Source of the DNA: SKUL01 sp964487545
GTDB taxonomy: Bacteria > Bacteroidota > Bacteroidia > Flavobacteriales_D > SKUL01
Length of the DNA stretch: 64,000 nucleotides
NCBI GenBank assembly: GCA_964487545.1
Contig: CAZARI010000009.1
Span: 1 to 64,000, forward strand
Direction: 5' to 3'
Shown here one piece after another: positions 51,158 to 60,179 of the stretch. Below the pieces are notes generated by a model that did no database searches, was not told the DNA's origin, and saw only the letters and a list, made by a program, of their open reading frames with translations. Both the position numbers and the translations under genes were made by a program. Numbering within the stretch: position 1 is the stretch's first letter; each line of letters starts with the position of its first letter.

Positions 51158-52178
51158 TCAGTCGGTCTTTAAATTCGGGCAATATTTTCAGCAACCGATC
51201 GATGGTTTGTTTCATTGGTTCTTTTGACGAGCCACCCGCCGCATTTCGATGTCCCCCACCGCTAAAATGCTTTGATGAAAGTTCATTCACCGGAAAATCG
51301 CCTACGGAGCGAAACGAGATTTTAACCAAGTTGTAATCCTCCTTTAGGAATATGGCCATCACCATTCCTTTGATAGAAAGTGCTTCATTTACCAGACCTT
51401 CGGTATCTCCCGATTGGCTGTTAAAGCGATCCAACTCAGCACGGCTCATGGTGATATAGGCTGTTTTGTATTCATTAAGTACCACCAGGTTATTCGACAA
51501 AACGTGGCCGCGCATTTTCAGCACATTCTCGGTTTTATTATCAAACAAGTTTCGGTGCACCAGGCCATTTTCTACACCGAGCGCGAGCAGGTGAGCCGCC
51601 ACCTCATGCGTGCGAGCGGTGGTGGATGGATAGCGAAAAGATCCGGTGTCTGTAACAATTCCTGTGTAAATACAAGTAGCACAGTCGGTGCTCAACTCGG
51701 AAAGTTGGTTCAACGCATCAATGAGGTCGTAAATGAGCTGTGCCGTAGCGCAGGAGGTAATATCGGAAAATTCCAATTCGGCAAAATCGTCCGGATCGCG
51801 ATGATGATCGATTAATACTTTTGGTGCTTCGCACTGTGAAAGCACTTCTTCCATTTCGCCGGTACGATTCAGGTTATTGTAATCCAGCGAAAAAATCAAG
51901 TCTGCCGATTCAATCATCAAATCGGCCTGTTGCTGATTTCCCTCGTAGATGAGCACGTCATCCGTTCCGGGCAGCCATTTCAAAAATTCGGGATAATCGT
52001 TGGGTACAATCACCTGCGACTGATAGCCGGTTGCTTTTAAAAAATGATGCAGTGCCAACGCCGACCCCATGGCATCGCCGTCGGGATTTTTGTGGTTGGT
52101 GATAACTATGCTATCCGCCTTTTCAAGCAATTGCAGCAGTTTGGTAAGTGCTTGCGTGTGGAATATTTCGTTTTTCAT
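51144..52178 (-). CDS. DHH-family oligoribonuclease/PAP phosphatase
   Basis: 344 residues from ATG 52178 (MKNEIFHTQALTKLL); a longer frame to 52241 overlaps the ndk promoter and is rejected. The DHH domain has NHKNPDGDAMGS, FSLDYNNLNRTG and IDHHRDPDDF, and the DHHA1 domain ends GGGHRNAAGG. NrnA-type enzymes degrade short RNA and 3'-phosphoadenosine 5'-phosphate in the cytoplasm. Its 3' end overlaps the GldI-like gene by 14 nt, and it is divergent from ndk. Confidence 0.93.
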   Translation of the reverse strand: MKNEIFHTQALTKLLQLLEKADSIVITNHKNPDGDAMGSALALHHFLKATGYQSQVIVPNDYPEFLKWLPGTDDVLIYEGNQQQADLMIESADLIFSLDYNNLNRTGEMEEVLSQCEAPKVLIDHHRDPDDFAELEFSDITSCATAQLIYDLIDALNQLSELSTDCATCIYTGIVTDTGSFRYPSTTARTHEVAAHLLALGVENGLVHRNLFDNKTENVLKMRGHVLSNNLVVLNEYKTAYITMSRAELDRFNSQSGDTEGLVNEALSIKGMVMAIFLKEDYNLVKISFRSVGDFPVNELSSKHFSGGGHRNAAGGSSKEPMKQTIDRLLKILPEFKDRLNATK

Positions 52179-52208
52179 CGGGCTAAAATTAGGCAAAGCC
52201 CTCCGATC

Positions 52209-52238
52209 TTGCCGCGTGAGGCCAATTTTATACTTTTG
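52209..52238 (+). promoter_or_regulatory. Promoter of ndk
   Basis: TTG (52209-52211), 19-base spacer, TACTTTTG (52231-52238), then CACC. Full match to the phylum promoter, 35 bases before ATG 52274. Confidence 0.75.
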
Positions 52239-52273
52239 CACCGCAAATTAAAAACCATAAAAGAAGCATAGCA

Positions 52274-52693
52274 ATGGCAGGAAAAAGAACGTTTACCATG
52301 TTAAAACCGGACGCTTTAGAAGCAGGGAACATCGGAAAAATCCTCGCAATGATTGAGGAAGCAGGTTTTACCATCCGCGCAATGAAATATACGCGGTTAA
52401 ATAAAGCTGAAGCAGAAAAGTTTTACGAAGTGCACAGCGAGCGCCCGTTTTACGGCGAGTTGGTAGAATACATGACTTCGGGACCAATCGTTGCCGCGAT
52501 TCTGGAAAAGGACGATGCCGTGGCCAGTTTCAGAAAACTAATCGGAGCCACCGATCCTGCCGAAGCCGAAGAAGGCACCATTCGTAAAAAATATGCCGAA
52601 TCAAAAGCAAAAAACGCAGTTCACGGTTCAGACAGCGATGAAAACGCAGCGATTGAGTGCAATTTTCACTTTTCAGGAAGGGAAATCTACTAA
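52274..52693 (+). CDS. ndk: Nucleoside diphosphate kinase
   Basis: 139 residues, normal length. It passes phosphate from ATP to other NDPs through a phospho-histidine, His117 in NAVHGSDS. Other family blocks: RTFTMLKPDALEAGNIG, ERPFYGELVEYMTSGPIVA and LIGATDPAEAEEGTIRKKYA. Monocistronic with a clear promoter (52209-52238) and a strong hairpin terminator at 52719-52758. Confidence 0.98.
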   Translation: MAGKRTFTMLKPDALEAGNIGKILAMIEEAGFTIRAMKYTRLNKAEAEKFYEVHSERPFYGELVEYMTSGPIVAAILEKDDAVASFRKLIGATDPAEAEEGTIRKKYAESKAKNAVHGSDSDENAAIECNFHFSGREIY

Positions 52694-52718
52694 TTGATTT
52701 TTTGAATTCTCACCCCAT

Positions 52719-52758
52719 AAAAAAAGGCTGCTTCAATTTTGAGGCAGCCTTTTTTTTT
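52719..52758. terminator. Bidirectional terminator between ndk and the M43 protease gene
   Basis: AAAAAGGCTGCTTC (52721-52734) pairs with GAGGCAGCCTTTTT (52741-52754), one T-G wobble, loop AATTTT, then a T-run on the plus strand and A-run on the other side, so it can stop both genes. Confidence 0.9.
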
Positions 52759-52774
52759 GGATGAGAGCATGCGT

Positions 52775-54097
52775 TTATTTTTTCACCACCTGATGTACGG
52801 CTACATCACCTGCTGCAAAAATGCGAAGCAGGTAGCTTCCGGACGCTACTTCGTCAAGTGAAATCTGTGTTTCCATCGCATTTACTGCCTGAATCTCTTT
52901 CAGCATCCGCCCGGTGTAATCTAACAGTTGCACCCGATCGATCATTGCCTCTGCGGTTATCTTAACGTCGGCAACTGTTGGGTTGGGGAATACCGAAATA
53001 GACTCACTCATGCTTTTTGATTCAACAGAAGAGGGTGAATTCCAAAGCAAACCCGGACGCAATTCGGTGAGCACGTAGCGCATCATATCGGCTTGTTGTT
53101 GAGTGAACAGGTTCATACAAGCATCCTGGCTATAGTCCATGAAATTTTCTATCATATCCGGAAAATCTACAGGAGAATCCACACATGAGTTGTTGCTGAA
53201 GTTGCATACAAACCCGGCGGATTCGGCGCAGTTGGGCGTATCGGTAAAACCGTCGTCAACTGCACAACCATCTTCTCCGATAAAAGTAATGGCATCTCCC
53301 CAGATGTGGCGCAATCCAAAATAGTGGCCAACTTCGTGTACCAATGTTCGACCCAGGTTATTCTCATCCACGCCGTCGTCGGCATGTTGTGGGTTGTTTC
53401 GTCCCAGCGTGGTGTAGTGAATAAGCACCCCTTCTTTATTGGCATCAGGAGCAGCCATATCATCGGGCCAGTTGGGTGTATTGGCGGGTGGATAGGCCAT
53501 TCCGAAAATCTGCCCTAAAAACCCGCCCGATATATTACACACCCAAATGTTAAGATATCTTTCGGTATCCCACGGATCGCTGCCATCGGTGGCTTCTGAT
53601 TTCACATCGTCGAGACCCAGATCGGGGCTGAAAATATTGAGTTCGAAAGCAGTTCGCGGCGTATATTTTCTGATAATACCGGTGGTTGGATTGTCATTTG
53701 GATCGACATCGGCCAGCACAAATTCAATTCCGACATCGGCGGCAACAGGTTGAAAAATTTCGCGGGTTTCTGATGCGTTGGCGTTGTTTCGTCGAAAGTC
53801 TTCGTTCAGTACTTCGAGCTGAGAATGAACGACGCTATCGGCCAGGTTTTGCGCCTCTGTATTATAAACAATATGAAAAACCACCGGCACCTGATAAACT
53901 TCGTTGTCGCGGCCCTGCTGACGCGATTTTTCAATCCACCGGTCGAGATCGTGATGAAGTGCTTGGGCGTTTTCGGGATGATTGGCTCCCAGTTGTTGAA
54001 TCCAATGATCAAATCCGCAGCGGTGAGCCGCTTGTTGGGCCATTAATTGTCCGGTAAAAATCAGAGAAAGAGAAAAAAGAAAGATTCGGTTAAACAT
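52775..54097 (-). CDS. Secreted M43-family zinc metalloprotease with T9SS tail
   Basis: 440 residues. Signal peptide (to about 20), pro-region, then a metzincin-type M43 (cytophagalysin/pappalysin) catalytic domain. The zinc site is LVHEVGHYFGLRH with His254, Glu255, His258 and His264, and the Met-turn is ENFMDYS. The last 75 or so residues form a type A T9SS sorting domain (SVFPNPTVADVKIT, GSYLLRIF, HQVVKK), so the protease should leave the cell. Likely digests environmental protein. Monocistronic; convergent with ndk. Confidence 0.95.
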   Translation of the reverse strand: MFNRIFLFSLSLIFTGQLMAQQAAHRCGFDHWIQQLGANHPENAQALHHDLDRWIEKSRQQGRDNEVYQVPVVFHIVYNTEAQNLADSVVHSQLEVLNEDFRRNNANASETREIFQPVAADVGIEFVLADVDPNDNPTTGIIRKYTPRTAFELNIFSPDLGLDDVKSEATDGSDPWDTERYLNIWVCNISGGFLGQIFGMAYPPANTPNWPDDMAAPDANKEGVLIHYTTLGRNNPQHADDGVDENNLGRTLVHEVGHYFGLRHIWGDAITFIGEDGCAVDDGFTDTPNCAESAGFVCNFSNNSCVDSPVDFPDMIENFMDYSQDACMNLFTQQQADMMRYVLTELRPGLLWNSPSSVESKSMSESISVFPNPTVADVKITAEAMIDRVQLLDYTGRMLKEIQAVNAMETQISLDEVASGSYLLRIFAAGDVAVHQVVKK

Positions 54098-54178
54098 GGT
54101 TTCGTTTTTAGGTTTGGCGCAAATTATAAAATCTTACTACACCAGCCAAAAATACCCTGTTTCAGGAAAGCAAAAGTG

Positions 54179-54487
54179 CTACCGGATTTCTATTTCCCGC
54201 ACCACTTCCTTGCCCGCTTTTTCGTTGAGCAAAGTCATTAATTTCTCGCGACCAAGGTTTAGCTCGTGGCGCAAAGTGGAGGAATCGAGTTGGATAATGA
54301 GTTTTCCGTTTCTAAAAAAAATGTTTCGCGTTCGACGAGCAATCGGCCCACCCATAAGTTCTTCCCACGAGGCGATAACGGCAGCTTCGTCCACTCCCCT
54401 GTCGAGTTTATAGACCTCGAGTAGCCGGTTTATGGCTTCTTTAAGCGTTACTTCGTTGCTGTGTCGTTTCTTCAATGCACTCGCCAT
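54179..54487 (-). CDS. DUF721/DciA-like protein
   Basis: 102 residues: MASALKKRHSNEVTLKEA, then a WEELMGGPIARRTRNI core and FFRNGKLIIQLDSSTLRHELNLGREKLM, the DUF721 pattern (Bacteroidota also label it DciA domain). DciA loads the replicative helicase in bacteria lacking DnaC, so a replication role fits its place beside recF. The ATG lies inside recF, with a 47-nt overlap in another frame. No alternative start downstream would keep the conserved core, so the overlap looks real. Confidence 0.85.
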   Translation of the reverse strand: MASALKKRHSNEVTLKEAINRLLEVYKLDRGVDEAAVIASWEELMGGPIARRTRNIFFRNGKLIIQLDSSTLRHELNLGREKLMTLLNEKAGKEVVREIEIR

Positions 54488-55568
54488 TTAACAGGTTAAA
54501 CACTTTTCCATTGGCGCTGATCGCCGCAAAGATCTCTGGCACGCGTTTTACATCGGTGTCGGTGACGAAAATCTGGCCAAAGATATTATCCGAAACCAGC
54601 TCCATGAGTCGCTTCACGCGTTGATCGTCAATTTTGTCAAAGACATCGTCGAGCAGCAAGATGGGTTTGTCTGACTTCTTTTCCGCGATGAATTCGAATT
54701 GCGCCAGTTTCAGTGCAATAAGATACGTTTTTTGCTGACCTTGGGAGCCAAACTTTTTAAGTGGGTATCCTCCAATTTCAAACACCAAGTCATCTTTGTG
54801 CATTCCGGCTGTAGAGTGCTGGCGGTTCCGGTCTTGACTCAGGTGCATATCGAGTAGTTCTGCAAATGAATGGTCGTGCAGTTGTGAATGATAGGCCAGT
54901 TCTACTTTTTCCTTTCCGCCACTCACCTTTTCGTGTAGTTGTTGAAACACGGGTACAAACTGATTCAGAAAATCGACGCGCGCTTCGTAGATAAAGTTTC
55001 CGGCGTTGATGAGTTGCTGATTCCACACATCCAAGCCGGCAGCGTCGAAAGTGCGATTTTCCCAGAAAAACTTGAGTAAGCTGTTGCGTTGCGCCAGGGC
55101 TTTGTTATAGCGAATCAGCCGATCGAGGTAAACGGGATTAAATTGCGATATGATTCCGTCGATAAACTTGCGTCGTACGTCGCTGCCTTCGTAAACCAAA
55201 TCTTTGTCATACGGCGAAATAATCACCACCGGATAGCGGCCAATGTGCTCACTGAGCTTGTCGTATTCCTTTCCTTCGCGCTTAAAAATCTTTTTCTGAC
55301 CGCGTTTCATTCCGCAATACACCGAATCGACCTGATTTCCAGAATTGAACTTTCCCTGGATCACAAAAAACGGTTCGTCGTGCTTGATGTTCTGTGAATC
55401 AATCGGGTTGAAATAACTCTTGCAGTGTGATAAATAATAAATAGCATCGAGCACATTGGTTTTTCCCGCACCGTTCTCCCCTACCAAACAATTTACACCG
55501 GCCTCGAATTCATATTCTGCCGAGGCACAATTCTTAAAATTTACCAGTTGAAGTGATTGCAAATACAT
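54441..55568 (-). CDS. recF: DNA replication and repair protein RecF
   Basis: 375 residues, standard length. An SMC-like ATPase that helps load RecA at gaps and ends. Walker A GENGAGKTN (30-38), signature GSQGQQKTYLIALKLAQ, Walker B ILLLDDVFDKID. Its C-terminal coding end overlaps the DUF721 start by 47 nt. The upstream neighbour is the divergent adhesin gene, 169 bases away; dnaN and gyrB are not near. Confidence 0.97.
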   Translation of the reverse strand: MYLQSLQLVNFKNCASAEYEFEAGVNCLVGENGAGKTNVLDAIYYLSHCKSYFNPIDSQNIKHDEPFFVIQGKFNSGNQVDSVYCGMKRGQKKIFKREGKEYDKLSEHIGRYPVVIISPYDKDLVYEGSDVRRKFIDGIISQFNPVYLDRLIRYNKALAQRNSLLKFFWENRTFDAAGLDVWNQQLINAGNFIYEARVDFLNQFVPVFQQLHEKVSGGKEKVELAYHSQLHDHSFAELLDMHLSQDRNRQHSTAGMHKDDLVFEIGGYPLKKFGSQGQQKTYLIALKLAQFEFIAEKKSDKPILLLDDVFDKIDDQRVKRLMELVSDNIFGQIFVTDTDVKRVPEIFAAISANGKVFNLLNGECIEETTQQRSNA

Positions 55569-55737
55569 GTTGCAAAAGTCGGAAAAATATGCCGTGTTAT
55601 GGTTTTAAAAAATGTCACGGTCAGGCAACGTTTGCTATATTGCGCAGTCATTATACGTAACCAATCAACAGCATTGAGTAATCATCGTTTTCATTTCGGT
55701 CATCTTCAACCCGTGGCCGAACCAACCAACAGGATTT

Positions 55738-58700
55738 ATGCAAACAAAATCGGTCTTTAACCTAAGTGTGAAGTGTGTTTTATGGTGTTTTTTTCTGTTG
55801 ATTGCCGGAGCCAGCTATTCTCAAGCTCCGGTCACCTTTAATTACACCGGTAGTGTTCAAACTTATACCGTTCCGCCTTGTGTAACCCAGTTAAATATTG
55901 TTGCTGCCGGAGGCAAAGGCGGGGGCTCTAACGGCGCCAATGGAGCTACCGTAAGTGGTGTCCTTAACGTTACGCCTGGTCAGGTTTTGCAAATCTATGT
56001 GGGAGGTCAGGGAAGCTGTCCGGCAGCCGGCTGGAACGGCGGTGGCTCTGGAGGGTTTGCCTCTGGTTCCTATTCGGGATGCGGTGGCGGAGGTGCTTCG
56101 GATGTGCGTATTGCACCCTACACCCTGAACAACCGGGTTATTGTTGCCGGAGCGGGCGGTGGCACGGGAGGCGGAAACGAAAATGTAGGTGGTGGATCTG
56201 GTGGTTGCGCAATCGGTGCGGCCGGATTGTCCTCTTTTGGATCAGGTGCTACAGGCGGGTCGCAGTTTTCGGGAGGAATGGGTGGTGCACCCTGGATATC
56301 TTCGGGTAACTACGGCGGTTCAGGATCGTTGGGGAATGGCGGAAACGGTGCCAATGACCCCTGTTACAACGTGGCACCCGGTGGTGGTGGCGGCGGCGGC
56401 TATTATGGCGGTGGTGGCGGTGGAAGCGACTGCTTTGCTTCTACTCCTTTTGGCGGTGGCGGCGGTAGCGGCGGCTCCAGCCTAACTCCAGCCGGAGGAA
56501 GCTGCGTGCAGGGAAACAACACCGGCAATGGATACGTAACCATCACACCCAATTTCACCGGACTCGATCTGACCATTACCCCTACCTCGGCTACCATCTG
56601 TGTTGGCGAGTCAGTAACCATCACTGCCAACGGCGCGGTTAACTACACCTGGAGTCCGGCAGAGGGTCTCAATACTACAAACGGACCAACTGTTATTGCC
56701 AGCCCAACAGCCACACAAACCTACACCGTATTGGCTGACGACGGCGGCAACTGCAGTGATGAAATTTCCGTAACCATTACGGTACTTCCTGAGCCGGTTG
56801 TATCGGTAACACCGGATGCTCCTGAAATTTGTGAAGGTGAGTCTGTAACACTCACTGCCAGCGGCGCAACGAGTTATGTATGGAGTCCGGCCACCGGGCT
56901 GAGCAACACAACAGGCGCAAGCGTAACGGCCACGCTAACGGCCAATCAAACTTATACCGTGACGGGAACCACCGGTAATTGCACCGCAGAAACAACGGTT
57001 TCGGTGAGTATTCTCGATCCGGTTGAACTAAACTTTACGCCAGAAAATCCAGAGCTTTGTCCGGGGGGTTCTACCAATATCACCGTAAGTGGAGCTGACA
57101 ATTACACCTGGACACCGGCCACCGGGCTGAACACCACTACGGGCGCTACGGTTGTGGCCAGTCCGGCAACAACCACTACTTATACTGTAACAGGAACAGC
57201 AGTTGGAGCCTGCCCGGGAACCATTGATATAACGGCCACCATCCTTCCGGTACCCGAAGTAGATGCTGGCAACGATTTGGAAATTTGTGCCGACGGAAGC
57301 ATCAACCTCAATGGAAGTAGCAACGACGCGGTCAGCTATAGTTGGACACCAATCGCATCGCTCAGTGATCCTTTAATTGCCAATCCGGTGGCTTCGCCCC
57401 TAACGACAACCACCTACACACTGGAAGTAACCGACGTTAATGGTTGCACAAACACCGACAATATGACGGTAAATGTGATTGACGACAGTTATGAAATCAA
57501 CGTGGATGTTTCGCTTTGTGATGGAGAAAATCATACGCTTCCGGACGGCACCACAGTTTCGGAAACCGGAATCTACAACAACCTATTTACTACTGCGTTG
57601 GGCTGCGATTCACTGGTGATTACCAATGTGGTGGTTCATCCGCTGTACAACCTCGACCAAACAGCAGAACTGTGCGAAGGTGAAACTTTTACCCTGCCCG
57701 ACGGAATCCCAGTAACCACTTCGGGGAATTACACTGTAAACCTGCTGAGTGCTGCCGGATGCGACAGCATCATTAATTATTCGGTAACCTTTAATCCGGT
57801 ATTTGAAGCGTTCTATGAACCGATTATTTGCGAGTCGCAAACCCACGTGATGCCCGATGGCACCACCGCTACCACAGCGGGGACCTATACCTTTAACTTC
57901 ACCACAGTGGAAGGTTGCGACAGCATTATTCACGTTGACTTGACCGTTTTAGAAACCGAAATTATTCCGCAGGATATCACCACTTGTGATAATGAAAGCC
58001 ACACTTTGCCCGATGGCACTGTCGTCAACGCTCCGGGATATTACGAGGTGGTCATAAGTTCAGGCTCCACTTGCGACCAGCTCTACCAAATTACCATCAA
58101 TCATCTGCCAACCTATAATACCGCTGTCGATATCGCCATCTGTCAGGGAGAATCGTACACCCTACCCAATGGAACTTCGATCAATAGTGGCGGCACCTAT
58201 CCGCTCACATTGAGTTCGGTTGATGGATGTGACAGCATTGTGAATTTTAACCTGAGTATCCTTCCCGTGTACAACACTTCGCAAACGGTTAATATCTGTT
58301 CAGGTGAAACCTATACCCTACCTGATGGAACAGATACCGGTACTGCGGGCACTTATCCGGTGACTTTCAATTCTGTTAGCGGATGTGATAGCACGGTAAC
58401 CACAAACGTTATTGTGCGACCTGTTTACGACCACCATTTTGTATGGAATGTTTGCTCGGGCAACAATCCGCTCGATCCATTTGGAAATCCGGTCACTTCA
58501 GACCTCTCGTTTGAACTGGAGTACACCAGTGTTTTTGGTTGCGATTCCATCGTTCAGATCGATATTTTCCTGCATGCCTCGTACTCCGACACCACGGAAG
58601 TTACCATATGTCAGGGCGAGAAATATGTTACCAGCGGAGGACAAATCATCACCACTCCCGGGTGGCACAGCGATATTTTCACCAATTCGGGTGGATGCGA

Positions 58701-59271
58701 CAGTTTAAAGATTTATCAAGTGACGGTAAATCCCGCGCCCCTACCTTACTTTACACCGTCGATTCGCAATGCGGGGATTTATGATGGACCCGTTCAGTTT
58801 TTCAATGAAAGTACATTCACCGACTCCATATCTTGGGATTTTGGTGTTCATGGCATCAGATTGGAAGACCAACCGATTATTGATTTTGACACAAATGCAG
58901 GTGTGTACCCCATTTGCCTAACCGCTTGGAATGATTACGGATGCACTGCCCAATATTGCCTGAATTACGAGGTGCTTGAATTATTTACGGTTTATATTCC
59001 GTCAGCATTTTCTCCTAATGGTGATGGCATAAACGACCTGTTTTGGGTTCAGGGCATGGATATCGATCCGGATCGGTTTCGCCTGCAGATTTTTAACCGC
59101 TACGGCGAGATGATATTTGAAGCGACCAACCCGGAGGATAAATGGGACGGCAGCACTACGGGCAATACCCACTATGTGGAAGACGAGGTATATGTCTATC
59201 GCGTTGAAGTGAGTTCGTTGTCGATGACCGATTCGAGAGTAATCACTGGAAAAGTAGTGACGGTGCGCTAA
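55738..59271 (+). CDS. Large repeat adhesin-like surface protein with type B T9SS tail
   Basis: 1177 residues. Signal peptide (ending AGASYSQ), a beta-sandwich then a glycine-rich region (about 55-260, with runs of six or more Gly), about four Ig-like repeats of the SVTITANGAVNYTWSPA type (about 280-580), and eight tandem repeats of about 52 residues (about 586-1000) each with C-x-G/N-E, TLPDGT and GCDS. These are followed by a PKD-like domain (about 1003-1080) and a gliding-motility-associated/T9SS type B C-terminus (YIPSAFSPNGDGINDLFWV; about 1085-1177). Repeat-built surface proteins like this usually mediate adhesion or form cell-surface fibres. Target unknown. Composition and repeats, not family, point to the role. 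Confidence 0.85.
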   Translation: MQTKSVFNLSVKCVLWCFFLLIAGASYSQAPVTFNYTGSVQTYTVPPCVTQLNIVAAGGKGGGSNGANGATVSGVLNVTPGQVLQIYVGGQGSCPAAGWNGGGSGGFASGSYSGCGGGGASDVRIAPYTLNNRVIVAGAGGGTGGGNENVGGGSGGCAIGAAGLSSFGSGATGGSQFSGGMGGAPWISSGNYGGSGSLGNGGNGANDPCYNVAPGGGGGGGYYGGGGGGSDCFASTPFGGGGGSGGSSLTPAGGSCVQGNNTGNGYVTITPNFTGLDLTITPTSATICVGESVTITANGAVNYTWSPAEGLNTTNGPTVIASPTATQTYTVLADDGGNCSDEISVTITVLPEPVVSVTPDAPEICEGESVTLTASGATSYVWSPATGLSNTTGASVTATLTANQTYTVTGTTGNCTAETTVSVSILDPVELNFTPENPELCPGGSTNITVSGADNYTWTPATGLNTTTGATVVASPATTTTYTVTGTAVGACPGTIDITATILPVPEVDAGNDLEICADGSINLNGSSNDAVSYSWTPIASLSDPLIANPVASPLTTTTYTLEVTDVNGCTNTDNMTVNVIDDSYEINVDVSLCDGENHTLPDGTTVSETGIYNNLFTTALGCDSLVITNVVVHPLYNLDQTAELCEGETFTLPDGIPVTTSGNYTVNLLSAAGCDSIINYSVTFNPVFEAFYEPIICESQTHVMPDGTTATTAGTYTFNFTTVEGCDSIIHVDLTVLETEIIPQDITTCDNESHTLPDGTVVNAPGYYEVVISSGSTCDQLYQITINHLPTYNTAVDIAICQGESYTLPNGTSINSGGTYPLTLSSVDGCDSIVNFNLSILPVYNTSQTVNICSGETYTLPDGTDTGTAGTYPVTFNSVSGCDSTVTTNVIVRPVYDHHFVWNVCSGNNPLDPFGNPVTSDLSFELEYTSVFGCDSIVQIDIFLHASYSDTTEVTICQGEKYVTSGGQIITTPGWHSDIFTNSGGCDSLKIYQVTVNPAPLPYFTPSIRNAGIYDGPVQFFNESTFTDSISWDFGVHGIRLEDQPIIDFDTNAGVYPICLTAWNDYGCTAQYCLNYEVLELFTVYIPSAFSPNGDGINDLFWVQGMDIDPDRFRLQIFNRYGEMIFEATNPEDKWDGSTTGNTHYVEDEVYVYRVEVSSLSMTDSRVITGKVVTVR
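57493..58740 (+). repeat. Eight tandem ~156-bp coding repeats
   Basis: Inside the adhesin gene the reading frame repeats eight times with a unit of about 52 codons. The units share a Cys near the start, a TLPDGT block and a GCDS block about 20 residues later. Units 7 and 8 are most divergent. DNA identity between units is not high, so the array is old or diversified. Confidence 0.85.
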
Positions 59272-59385
59272 GTAGTTTGTTGATGATTTTCATTAAATCA
59301 CTGAATAACTAAGCATTAAACCTCTTATGTTCACCCCCGAAACAATCGGTTGAAAGGCACGAATGAAGACGCTCACCCTCACCTG

Positions 59386-59414
59386 TTGTGCAAATAAAAA
59401 TTTAATTAACTTCG
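59386..59414 (+). promoter_or_regulatory. Promoter of the TPR protein gene
   Basis: TTG (59386-59388), 18-base spacer, TAACTTCG (59407-59414), one mismatch to TAnnTTTG, 17 bases before the ATG at 59432. Confidence 0.5.
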
Positions 59415-59431
59415 CCGCTTAAAATTTGACC

Positions 59432-60112
59432 ATGGCTAAGAAAAAATCAGACGACCCCATTCTTGATGTGCAGGGAGCATATAGCAAAGGAGAAGCATAT
59501 ATTGAATCGAACAAAAAGACGCTAACGATCATTGCCGCAGCAATGTTGATCCTTTTTGTGGGTTACTTCGGATTTACGCGTTTGTACCTATACCCCAAAG
59601 CCAATGAAGCGGCTGAGTTGATCTGGAAGGCCGAATACTATTTCGAAATCGACTCGCTTGACCTTGCACTTTATGGTGACGGAAACTATTTTGGTTTGCT
59701 CGAAATTGTAGACAACTACGGTCTGACCAAGTTCGGCACACTGGCCAACTATTACATTGGTATGATCTACATCCAAAAGGGTGAATACGAATTGGCCATA
59801 GAACATCTGAAAAAAGGAAAACCCAAAGATGAAATAACCGGTTCAATAGCCATTGGAGCCATTGGTGATTGCTACGTTGAACTCGGTGATTATGACAAAG
59901 CACTCAGCCAATTCAACAAAGCGGCAAAAAATTCGAAGAATCAATTCACCGCGCCCATTTACATGAAAAAGGCGGCCATTGTGCACGAAGAACTTGGCGA
60001 TTACCGAAAAGCGCTTTCACTGTATCGCAGCATCAAAAAAGATTATCCCAATTCTGCTGAAGCAAATACTATTGATAAGTACATTGCCCGCGCGGAGTCC
60101 TATGCAGGATAA
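59432..60112 (+). CDS. Membrane-anchored TPR protein upstream of ribH
   Basis: 226 residues from ATG 59432; an in-frame TTG at 59426 is possible. One N-terminal membrane span (about 33-52, TLTIIAAAMLILFVGYFGF), then periplasmic TPR-like helices (about 60-225: LANYYIGMIYIQKGEYELAIEHL, AIGDCYVELGDYDKALSQF, HEELGDYRKALSLYRSIKKDYPNS). YfgM-like anchored TPR proteins act with secretion or envelope chaperones; the precise role is unknown. The terminator at 60132-60158 separates it from ribH. Confidence 0.82.
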   Translation: MAKKKSDDPILDVQGAYSKGEAYIESNKKTLTIIAAAMLILFVGYFGFTRLYLYPKANEAAELIWKAEYYFEIDSLDLALYGDGNYFGLLEIVDNYGLTKFGTLANYYIGMIYIQKGEYELAIEHLKKGKPKDEITGSIAIGAIGDCYVELGDYDKALSQFNKAAKNSKNQFTAPIYMKKAAIVHEELGDYRKALSLYRSIKKDYPNSAEANTIDKYIARAESYAG

Positions 60113-60131
60113 TCACAACCAAAAGCATTTC

Positions 60132-60158
60132 AGGCCTGCTCCATTGCAGGCCTTTTTT
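60132..60158 (+). terminator. Intrinsic terminator between TPR gene and ribH
   Basis: AGGCCTGC (60132-60139) pairs perfectly with GCAGGCCT (60146-60153), loop TCCATT, then six Ts. It ends 21 bases before the ribH ATG; ribH must therefore use read-through or a promoter inside this gap. Confidence 0.88.
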
Positions 60159-60179
60159 ATGGAAAATTAATTCGAAAAG

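Noticed and set aside
56403..56630. Minus-strand frame rich in proline in the glycine-rich region
   Set aside because: It is the complement of GGN glycine codons (CCN proline), not a gene.
57493..58740. CRISPR-like array from the regular repeats
   Set aside because: The units are in-frame protein repeats with no constant DNA repeat and spacers.
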